From Alphaproteobacteria bacterium (lineage in GTDB: Bacteria > Pseudomonadota > Alphaproteobacteria > Rhizobiales > Rhizobiaceae), in the NCBI GenBank assembly GCA_017308345.1, contig JAFKFE010001009.1, positions 1 to 5,398 on the forward strand: a stretch of 5,398 nucleotides of DNA, read 5' to 3'. Under the pieces are notes generated by a model, which was not told the origin of the DNA, searched no databases, and saw nothing but the letters and a program-made list of their open reading frames with translations. Within the stretch, counting starts at the first letter, position 1. Each line of letters starts with the position of its first letter. Shown here in pieces: positions 1 through 5,398 of this stretch. The position numbers and the translations under genes were made by a program.

Positions 1-804
1 CTCGTCATCCTGATCGGCGGGCTGGACCTGTCGATCCCGGCTCTCATCACGCTCGGCGGCGTCCTGACCACGAACTGGATCGGCACGGGTGACGCCGGCG
101 TCTGGTACATGCTGCCGGCCATCCTGGTCATCTGCGCGCTGGTCGGCGCGGTCAGCGGCATCGGCATCGTCTGGCTCAAGGTGCCACCCTTCATCATGAC
201 GATGGCGACGTCCATCGTCGTCGCCTCGGTGGCGCTCGGCTACACCAGCGGCACGCCGCGCGGCGGTTCGCCATCGGCTCTGTTGTGGCTGATGAAGGCG
301 TGGTTCCTCGGCGTGCCGGTGGTCATCTACTTCACCCTCGCCTTCATCCTGCTCGGCTGGCTCCTGCAGAATTTCACCGCGCTCGGTCGCCGGCTTCGCG
401 CGCTGGGCACCAACAGGAACGCCGCCCTCATCGCCGGCGTCAGCGTCAACCGGCTCGAGCTCGTGCCCTACGCCATCAGCGCCGCCTGCGCCGGCTTCGT
501 CGGCATGATGCTGGTCGGCTATTCGAACGGCGCGACGCTCAGGATGGGCGACAGCTACATGCTGCCCTCGATCGCCGCTGTGGTGATCGGCGGCTCATCG
601 ATCCTCGGCGGCAGCGGAACCTTCATAGGCACGGTCGGCGGCGCGCTCCTGCTCACCACGCTGGGCACGATGATCTCGGCCATCGGGCTCAGCGAAGGAT
701 GGCGCACCATCATCGAGGGCGCGATCATCGTGGGCGCGCTGCTGGTGCTGCGGGGCGAGTTCCTGACACACATCGGAAATCGGATGCTGACGCGAGGAAA
801 ATGA
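1..804 (+). CDS. Sugar ABC transporter permease, RbsC type (5'-truncated by window)
   Basis: This is an inner-membrane permease of the ribose/xylose-type (CUT2, BPD_transp_2) ABC importers. The frame is open from base 1 and gives 267 residues before TGA. About 65 N-terminal residues are probably missing, given the usual length near 330. Family signatures are visible: GGLDLSIP at residues 6-13 of the visible part, the cytoplasmic loop RALGTNRNAALIAGV at 133-147, and the glycine-rich GGSSILGG at 197-204 followed by GTFIGTVGGALLL. Several hydrophobic segments fit membrane spans, roughly residues 37-58, 62-81, 102-125 and 155-174, plus the last two near 205-250. The binding-protein gene of the same transporter lies 104 bases downstream. 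An ATPase gene is expected upstream of the window. The family call is firm; the substrate is not determined. Confidence 0.93.
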   Translation, partial: LVILIGGLDLSIPALITLGGVLTTNWIGTGDAGVWYMLPAILVICALVGAVSGIGIVWLKVPPFIMTMATSIVVASVALGYTSGTPRGGSPSALLWLMKAWFLGVPVVIYFTLAFILLGWLLQNFTALGRRLRALGTNRNAALIAGVSVNRLELVPYAISAACAGFVGMMLVGYSNGATLRMGDSYMLPSIAAVVIGGSSILGGSGTFIGTVGGALLLTTLGTMISAIGLSEGWRTIIEGAIIVGALLVLRGEFLTHIGNRMLTRGK

Positions 805-837
805 CCATGCGCCTGCATGCCAATGTCTTTTGTCCAA

Positions 838-857
838 TTGTGAGAACGTTCTCACAA
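838..857. promoter_or_regulatory. Perfect 20-bp palindrome, probable LacI-family operator
   Basis: The sequence TTGTGAGAACGTTCTCACAA equals its own reverse complement over all 20 bases, and the symmetry ends at the flanking A/G pair. The even-length palindrome with a central CG, and TGAGAACG mirrored by CGTTCTCA, is the form of LacI/PurR-family operators. In those, a hinge-helix leucine wedges into the central CpG step. It sits 51 bp before the chosen start of the binding-protein gene and 33 bp after the permease stop. It is therefore placed to control an internal promoter for the binding protein and the genes after it. The obvious candidate regulator is the LacI-family gene at 3508-4447. I could not pick out convincing -35/-10 boxes. 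A hairpin acting in RNA is less likely because there is no loop. Confidence 0.8.
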
Positions 858-893
858 GCTCTGGTCCGGCACCTGGAAGGGCCAAATTCCAAA

Positions 894-900
894 GGGAGGT
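894..900 (+). promoter_or_regulatory. Ribosome binding site of the binding-protein gene
   Basis: GGGAGGT lies 8 bases before the ATG at 909. This strong Shine-Dalgarno decides the start. The same frame is open further upstream, with ATGs at 801 and 807, but those would put the operator palindrome inside the coding sequence and add about 34 residues in front of an otherwise well-formed signal peptide. Confidence 0.8.
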
Positions 901-908
901 TAAGGGAA

Positions 909-2129
909 ATGAAGCTGTTGAAAAGACTGGGACTGGCCGCGTCGCTGACGCTTGCCACGACCGCGGGCGTAGCGACGGTCGTCGACCACGCCGAAGCGCA
1001 GGACAAGAAGCTCAAGGTCTATCTGTCGCTGAGCTACAGCGGCAACTCCTGGCAGTCGGAGGCCGCCAACATCGTCAAGGCGCTGGCGCAGACGCCTCCC
1101 TACGACAAGACGGTGGAATTGAAGGAGGTCATCTCCGGCACCGATCCCCAGGCGCAGATCTCCGCCTATGAGAGCATGATCCAGGATGGCGCCGACGGCA
1201 TCATCAGCTTCCCGATCTCGTCGACGGCGCTGAACCGCACCATCCATCGCGGCTGCCAGAAGGGCGTGCTCTTCTTCATGTATGACGCGACGGTCACCGA
1301 GCCCTGCGCCTACAATGTCAGCTACATCACCGCCGGCTTCGGCGAGAACACCGCCCAGGCGCTGGTCAACATCCTCGGCGGCAAGGGTAACATCTTCCTC
1401 AGCCGCGGCGTTCCGGGCAACTCGGTGGACAAGCGCCACACCGACGGCGCCATGCACATCTTCAACCAGTATCCCGGCATCAAGGTGGTCGCGGAATACT
1501 ATTCCTACTGGGATGACCGCACCACGCAGCAGGAGACGGCCAAGGCGCTCGCCGCGCATCCGGATGTCGACGGCATCTGGGCCCAGGCCGGCGAATACGG
1601 CGCGATCCAGGCGCAGCTAGACAAGGGCAACAAGCTCGTGCCGATGACCGGCGAGAACTCCGACGGTTTCCGCCTCGGCCTGGCCGATCCGAAGATGCAG
1701 GGCATGGGCCTCAAGGGCGTCTCGGCCGGCTCGCCGCCCGCCACCTCCGGCTACGCCTTCAAGCTGATGATGGAGATCCTGACCAAGAAGCGCGAACTGA
1801 AGCCGATGAACATCGAGTACCCGCTGCCGTGGGTGCCGGCCGATCAGGTCAAGCCCTGCAAGGGCGATACCTTCGCCGACGGCTGCAACGTCTTCCCGTC
1901 TGACAAGGTGCCGTCCTCTTTCGTCACCGAGGTCTTCAATCCCGAGCTCCTGCCGGAACTGTCGCTGCAGTCGGCGCTGGAAGGCAAGCCGACGCCCGGT
2001 GCGACCATCCAGCCGCTGCCGGCCGATGTGAAGCAGGCGCCCGACGCGCCCGGCATCAACTGCTCGTCCTGCAAGGCTCCGGCCGACGAGTACAAGCTCA
2101 CCAAGATCGAGCCGACGGTTAAGCCCTGA
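909..2129 (+). CDS. Periplasmic substrate-binding protein of a sugar-type ABC transporter
   Basis: This 406-residue exported solute-binding protein of the RbsB/Peripla_BP_4 type should deliver substrate to the permease encoded just upstream. Residues 1-30 form a signal peptide: a basic MKLLKR start, a hydrophobic stretch, then a probable cleavage after AEA (28-30). The mature part has the alternating alpha/beta pattern of the family, for example [17 protein letters not shown] at 35-51, DGIISFPIS at 96-104, KGNIFLSRG at 159-167 and DGIWAQAG at 221-228. It is longer than the usual roughly 300-340 residues. After about residue 305 there is an extension carrying cysteines 317, 326, 385 and 388, the last two as CSSC. 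With C116 and C133 this makes six cysteines, enough for three periplasmic disulfides. The ligand is unknown. The gene follows a perfect LacI-type operator and precedes a hairpin, which suggests it is separately and strongly expressed. Confidence 0.92.
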   Translation: MKLLKRLGLAASLTLATTAGVATVVDHAEAQDKKLKVYLSLSYSGNSWQSEAANIVKALAQTPPYDKTVELKEVISGTDPQAQISAYESMIQDGADGIISFPISSTALNRTIHRGCQKGVLFFMYDATVTEPCAYNVSYITAGFGENTAQALVNILGGKGNIFLSRGVPGNSVDKRHTDGAMHIFNQYPGIKVVAEYYSYWDDRTTQQETAKALAAHPDVDGIWAQAGEYGAIQAQLDKGNKLVPMTGENSDGFRLGLADPKMQGMGLKGVSAGSPPATSGYAFKLMMEILTKKRELKPMNIEYPLPWVPADQVKPCKGDTFADGCNVFPSDKVPSSFVTEVFNPELLPELSLQSALEGKPTPGATIQPLPADVKQAPDAPGINCSSCKAPADEYKLTKIEPTVKP

Positions 2130-2146
2130 CGATCAGCAACGAGACA

Positions 2147-2171
2147 GATGGACGGCGTCCTGCCGTCCATC
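2147..2171 (+). promoter_or_regulatory. Intercistronic hairpin, possible mRNA stabiliser or attenuator
   Basis: GATGGACGGC at 2147-2156 and GCCGTCCATC at 2162-2171 are perfect reverse complements separated by the 5-base loop GTCCT. The stem begins 18 bases after the binding-protein stop and ends 23 bases before the next start. No T-run follows (CCACCCAAG), so it is not a classic intrinsic terminator. In many ABC operons a hairpin after the binding-protein gene protects that part of the mRNA and lowers expression of the genes beyond it; that role is inferred here. Confidence 0.65.
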
Positions 2172-2194
2172 CCACCCAAGACAAGGATGAGAAA

Positions 2195-3484
2195 ATGCCG
2201 ACCTTTCTGAAGCGGGGCAGGGATCCCGAGGCTGTCGCCCAGGGCGACGCGGTTGTCCGCACGACCGTCGAGACGATCCTCGCCGATATCGAGAAGCGGG
2301 GCGACGCCGCCGTCCGGGAACTGTCGGAGCGTTTCGACAAATGGTCGCCGCCGAGCTTCCGGCTGAGCGACAGCGACATAGAGCAGGCCCTCTCCAAGGT
2401 CTCGGCCAGGGACCTGGAGGACATCCGCTTCGCCCAGGCGCAGGTCCGCAATTTCGCCGAGAAGCAGCGCGCCTGCCTGCAGGACCTCGAGGTGGAGACG
2501 CTGCCGGGTGTCGTCCTTGGCCATAAGAACATTCCCGTCGAGACGGTGGGCTGTTACGTGCCGGGCGGCAAATATCCGATGGTCGCCTCCGCGCATATGA
2601 GCGTGGTGACGGCAAGGGTCGCCGGCGTGAAGAAGATCATCGCCTGCGCGCCGCCGTTCCAGGGCGGGCCGCATCCGGCGATCGTCGCCGCCATGCATAT
2701 GGGCGGCGCCGACGAGATCTACGTTCTGGGCGGCATCCAGGCCGTCGGCGCCATGGCGCTCGGAACCGAGACCATCGGGCGCGTCGACATGCTTGTCGGT
2801 CCCGGCAACGCCTTCGTCGCCGAGGCCAAGCGCCAGCTCTACGGCCGCATCGGCATCGACCTGTTCGCCGGCCCGACCGAGACGCTGGTGATCGCCGACG
2901 ACAGCGTCGACGGCGAGATCTGCGCGACCGACCTGCTCGGCCAGGCCGAACATGGCCCGACGAGCCCGGCGGTGCTTCTGACCAATTCTGAGAAGCTGGC
3001 GCGCGACACCATGGCGGAGATCGAGCGCCAGCTGAAGGTCCTGCCGACGGCGGAACTCGCGGCGAAGGCGTGGGCCGACTACGGCGAGGTGATCGTGTGC
3101 GATTCCTACGAGGAGATGGTCGCGGAAGCCGACCGGATCGCTTCCGAGCACGTGCAGGTGATGACGCGCGATCCCGACTATTTCCTCAACAACATGCGCA
3201 ACTACGGCGCGCTGTTCCTGGGGCCGCGCACCAATGTCGCCTATGGCGACAAGGTCATCGGCACCAATCATACGCTGCCGACCAGGAAGGCGGCCCGCTA
3301 CACCGGCGGTTTGTGGGTTGGCAAGTTCATCAAGACCTGCACCTATCAGCGCGTCCTGACCGACGAAGCGAGCGCCATGATCGGCGAGTACTGTTCGCGC
3401 CTGTGTGTCCTGGAAGGGTTCTACGGGCATGCCGAACAGGCCAACATCCGGGTCCGCCGCTACGGAGGTCGCAACGAGGCCTAA
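2195..3484 (+). CDS. Histidinol dehydrogenase superfamily NAD-dependent dehydrogenase, HpsN-like
   Basis: This 429-residue zinc- and NAD-dependent enzyme would oxidise a primary alcohol to a carboxylate in two hydride steps. The expected HisD-fold residues are all present: zinc ligands Q250, H253, D352 and H412; catalytic pair E318-H319; H359 in GTNH; E407 five residues before H412; and the [13 protein letters not shown] signature at 201-213. Length matches E. coli HisD (434). Details point away from histidine biosynthesis: GCYVPGGK at 119-126, QAEHGPTSP at 250-258 and [10 protein letters not shown] at 369-378 resemble the HpsN (sulfopropanediol 3-dehydrogenase) branch as I recall it. No his gene is nearby, and the gene lies between an ABC binding protein and a LacI regulator, which indicates catabolism. 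AGGA at 2184-2187 serves the ATG. Many HpsN-like paralogues have untested substrates, so sulfopropanediol is a possibility only. True HisD is the less likely alternative. Confidence 0.9.
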   Translation: MPTFLKRGRDPEAVAQGDAVVRTTVETILADIEKRGDAAVRELSERFDKWSPPSFRLSDSDIEQALSKVSARDLEDIRFAQAQVRNFAEKQRACLQDLEVETLPGVVLGHKNIPVETVGCYVPGGKYPMVASAHMSVVTARVAGVKKIIACAPPFQGGPHPAIVAAMHMGGADEIYVLGGIQAVGAMALGTETIGRVDMLVGPGNAFVAEAKRQLYGRIGIDLFAGPTETLVIADDSVDGEICATDLLGQAEHGPTSPAVLLTNSEKLARDTMAEIERQLKVLPTAELAAKAWADYGEVIVCDSYEEMVAEADRIASEHVQVMTRDPDYFLNNMRNYGALFLGPRTNVAYGDKVIGTNHTLPTRKAARYTGGLWVGKFIKTCTYQRVLTDEASAMIGEYCSRLCVLEGFYGHAEQANIRVRRYGGRNEA

Positions 3485-3507
3485 GGCTGCGCGCCAACGG
3501 AGTTTTC

Positions 3508-4447
3508 ATGTCGATCGTCGCCCGCAACAAGAACAGCAAGCCCCGCGTGACCGTGAAGGATCTGGCGCGCGATCTGGGCATGTCTGTTTCGACCGTCTCC
3601 AGGGCTTTTCACGCCGATGCCGTGATCGCCAAGGACACGCGGGACGTGGTGCTGAACCGCGCGCGGGAGATCGGCTATTCGCCGAACCCCTTCGCGCGCA
3701 GCCTCATCACCAAGAAGACGCGCATCGTCGGCGTGGTCGTCGCCGACATCACGAACCCGTTCTACCCGGAAGTGCTGACCCGGCTCACCACCGAGCTGCG
3801 CGCCATAGACATGAATGTGATGCTGGTCGCGGCCGACCAGTCGGGCGAGGTCGACGAGGATCTTCTTCAACCGGCTGTCGGCCGACGAGCACGCCTTCGG
3901 TATCTCCTGCGACAACATCCTCGGCGGCCGCAGCATTGCCGACTATCTGGTCGACACCGGCCACCGACGCCTGGCCTATGTCGCGGCACTGGCGGATGCC
4001 TCGACCAACGTCGCCCGTCATCGCGGCTTCGCCGAGCGCGCGGTCGAACGCGGGCTTGCCGCGCCCATCGTCATCGAGGCGGGGCAGTTCAGCTACCACG
4101 CGGGCTACGAGGCCGCGCGCAAGCTGCGCGATCTTAGGGAGATGCCCGACGGCGTGTTCTGCGCCAACGATATTCTCGCCATCGGTTTCCTCGACGGGGT
4201 GCGGCGCGAACTCGGCCTCGGCGTGCCGGACGATATCTCGATCGTCGGCTTCGACGACATCGAGATGGCTCACTGGCCCTCGCACGGGCTGACGACGGTC
4301 CAGCAGCCGATCGAAAAGATGCTGGAGGCGACGGTCTCGCTGGCCAGGGAGCTCGGCACCAATGCCGGCAAGGAGCCGGTCGTGCAGATGATTCCGCCCG
4401 GCGCCGTGATCGAGCGCGCGACGACGCGCCGGAGGCATCATGGCTGA
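3508..4447 (+). pseudogene. LacI-family transcriptional regulator, disrupted by an internal frameshifting deletion
   Basis: The N-terminal part reads in one frame from ATG 3508 (GGAG at 3499-3502). It has the helix-turn-helix at residues 14-34 (VTVKDLARDLGMSVSTVSRAF), the hinge with L66 in FARSL, and the start of the effector domain (VGVVVADITNPFY). After about codon 118 this frame loses similarity and stops at 4137, giving a 209-residue product. The rest of the family fold continues in the next frame from about 3860 to TGA 4447: FFNRLSADEHAFGISCDN, DTGHRRLAYV, GVFCANDILAIGFLDGVR, DISIVGFDDIE, LTTVQQP. Against PurR, about 34-37 residues between these parts are absent, so roughly 100-113 bases were lost, leaving a shift of one frame. 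The DNA-binding domain is complete but the ligand domain cannot form. It was probably the repressor for the palindrome at 838-857. A local misassembly is the main alternative. Confidence 0.87.
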
Positions 4448-5054
4448 CAAGTCGGCAAAGCGGTTCTTCGAGCGCGCGGTCACCATCCACCGCTACGACT
4501 GCGAACTGGTTACGGCGCCGCCACCGGACGCCGAAGGCGGAGAAACCAGGCTGGCCATCGAGAACGATCCCTCGGCCAAAGAGGCCGTCGTCCGCTACGT
4601 GGTCGCCAGCCGTCCCGTCTATGACGGTCTGCGCCGGCTGATCGGGCAAGTCGCCGGCCTGCTGGTCCTGGCCGAGGCCGGCGGCCGCCGCGACGTGCTC
4701 GACCTGCCGGATATCCCGGCGGCGCGCGAGCGCTGGGCCGAGGTCGAGCAGCGGCTTCGCGCCTTGCGGGCGCCGAGCGGCGTGGAGGGTCATCTCGACC
4801 GCCTTGCGACCGCGCACGCGACGCTCGGCGAAGTGCTGGACGATTTCGGCCTGGCCCGGCTGCAACGCGACTGGCGGCGGCATCTCGACCGGGCGGGAGA
4901 CAGGATCAAGCACGCCTATGCCTGGCTGCAGGCGGCGTCGGAACCGCGCGCCGGCATGACGCCGGTCGACTTCAATCATGCCTGCTGCAGTTGTGCGCAG
5001 CGCTGGCGACATCAGGGAGGAAACGATGGGCCAATATTCGATCTGGGTGCTTGA
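4440..5054 (+). CDS. Uncharacterised 204-residue protein with C-terminal His/Cys cluster
   Basis: I do not recognise this family. The reading frame shows the strong G/C third-position bias of its neighbours. It starts with GGAGG at 4431-4435, 4 bases before ATG, and overlaps the end of the regulator's second frame by 8 bases (ATGGCTGA), typical of operon genes. There is no signal peptide and no clear membrane span; the hydrophobic stretch VAGLLVLAEA at 71-80 is too short. Residues 45-165 look mainly helical and charged, with many Arg, Asp, Glu, Leu and Ala. The tail carries H180, C182, C183 and C185 (NHACCSCA), which with C21 or nearby histidines could bind a metal or form a disulfide; this is inference. 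It lies between a regulator and a metallo-hydrolase, so an accessory role in the same pathway is plausible. No function is assigned. Confidence 0.75.
   Translation: MADKSAKRFFERAVTIHRYDCELVTAPPPDAEGGETRLAIENDPSAKEAVVRYVVASRPVYDGLRRLIGQVAGLLVLAEAGGRRDVLDLPDIPAARERWAEVEQRLRALRAPSGVEGHLDRLATAHATLGEVLDDFGLARLQRDWRRHLDRAGDRIKHAYAWLQAASEPRAGMTPVDFNHACCSCAQRWRHQGGNDGPIFDLGA
5015..5020 (+). promoter_or_regulatory. Ribosome binding site of the metallo-hydrolase gene, inside the preceding gene
   Basis: GGGAGG lies 5 bases before the ATG at 5026 and within the coding sequence of the preceding 204-residue protein. It fixes the hydrolase start and implies that the two genes are translated from one mRNA with a 29-base coding overlap. 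Confidence 0.75.
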
Positions 5055-5398
5055 GTACAGCTACGTCACCAACTACCACAAGAGCGGCGTGCTCTACGGC
5101 GCCCACAACCAGGGCTACGTGAAGCTTCCCTATTGCTATGCGCTGATCAAGGGCAACGGCCACGTCGCCATGGTCGATGTCGGCTACAACAACAAGGACT
5201 ACGGCAAGCATCTAGGCGACAAGTTCGGCGTCGAGAACTGGCATTCGCCCGAGGCGGTCCTCGGCGAGATCGGCCTGTCGCCGAAGGACGTCGACACGGT
5301 CTTCATCACCCACGCGCACTTCGACCATTTCGGCAATGTCGAGGACTTCCCCAAGGCGACCTTCTACATCCAGGAGAAGGAGATCGCGAAATGGGTCT
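5026..5398 (+). CDS. Metallo-beta-lactamase-fold hydrolase, lactonase-like (3'-truncated by window)
   Basis: The first 124 residues are visible before the window ends. The zinc-binding signature HxHxDH is complete at 96-101 (HAHFDH), preceded by the hydrophobic strand VDTVFIT and followed by FGNVEDFP. Earlier, HVAMVDVGYNN at 46-56 matches the family strand ending in the conserved Asp-Gly region, here D51-V52-G53. FYIQEKE at 113-119 fits the strand after the zinc site. This arrangement is that of the metallo-beta-lactamase superfamily, and the overall style resembles proteins annotated as N-acyl-homoserine lactonase-like. The downstream metal ligands lie outside the window. There is no signal peptide, so it should be cytoplasmic. 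Being coupled to a transport and dehydrogenase operon, it more likely opens a lactone or ester in a catabolic pathway than degrades a quorum signal; that is inference. Confidence 0.88.
   Translation, partial: MGQYSIWVLEYSYVTNYHKSGVLYGAHNQGYVKLPYCYALIKGNGHVAMVDVGYNNKDYGKHLGDKFGVENWHSPEAVLGEIGLSPKDVDTVFITHAHFDHFGNVEDFPKATFYIQEKEIAKWV

Noticed and set aside
285..908. Upstream in-frame extension of the binding-protein frame into the permease gene
   Set aside because: The Arg/His-rich translation is out of frame with the permease; the true start at 909 has a ribosome site and a signal peptide.
805..908. Sigma-70 promoter boxes around the operator
   Set aside because: A TTGTCC at 830-835 could be a -35 box, but no acceptable -10 box lies at the right distance.
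2147..2180. Rho-independent terminator after the binding-protein gene
   Set aside because: The stem is perfect but no T-run follows, so it is reported only as a hairpin of uncertain role.
1844..3430. Long 528-residue open frame on the minus strand opposite the dehydrogenase and the end of the binding protein
   Set aside because: It is a mirror of the high-GC codon pattern of the + strand genes, both of which have clear family signatures; the translation has no recognisable domain.
3405..4292. Third-frame + strand open frame through the regulator
   Set aside because: No LacI similarity in this frame; the regulator is explained by the other two frames.
4134..5012. 292-residue minus-strand open frame opposite the regulator end and the unrecognised gene
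   Set aside because: Arg-rich, low-complexity translation typical of an antisense shadow. The + strand frame has better start signals and operon-type overlaps.

Overview
The window looks like part of a catabolic and transport gene cluster from a GC-rich alphaproteobacterium. A Rhizobiales (Mesorhizobium-like) origin is the best guess from codon use, gene order and protein style, but no species marker is present. All supported genes lie on the + strand and are tightly packed. There is no RNA gene, insertion sequence or CRISPR array, and no gene-free stretch longer than about 105 bases.

Layout. (1) Positions 1-804 hold the 3' part of an RbsC-type sugar ABC permease. (2) A 104-base gap follows. 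It carries a perfect 20-bp palindrome with a central CG, the form expected of a LacI-family operator, about 50 bp before the next gene. (3) Positions 909-2129 encode the periplasmic binding protein of the transporter, with a signal peptide and an unusual cysteine-containing C-terminal extension. (4) A short gap holds a perfect 10-bp-stem hairpin. (5) Positions 2195-3484 encode a complete histidinol-dehydrogenase-superfamily enzyme that resembles the HpsN (sulfopropanediol dehydrogenase) branch more than biosynthetic HisD. (6) Positions 3508-4447 hold a LacI-family regulator that is broken: the N-terminal part is in one frame and the C-terminal part in another. About 35 codons of the expected middle are missing, so this is an internal deletion and not a single-base slip. 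(7) Positions 4440-5054 encode a 204-residue protein I do not recognise, ending in a His/Cys cluster. (8) From 5026 to the window end runs the N-terminal part of a metallo-beta-lactamase-fold hydrolase of the lactonase-like type.

How they fit together (inference). The transporter would import a small polyol, sugar or sulfonate-like substrate. The HisD-like enzyme would oxidise a primary alcohol to a carboxylate with NAD+, and the metallo-hydrolase would open a lactone or ester. The LacI regulator would normally repress from the palindrome. The regulator appears damaged while the palindrome is perfectly symmetrical, so this copy of the system may be derepressed or under other control. The substrate cannot be read from the sequence.
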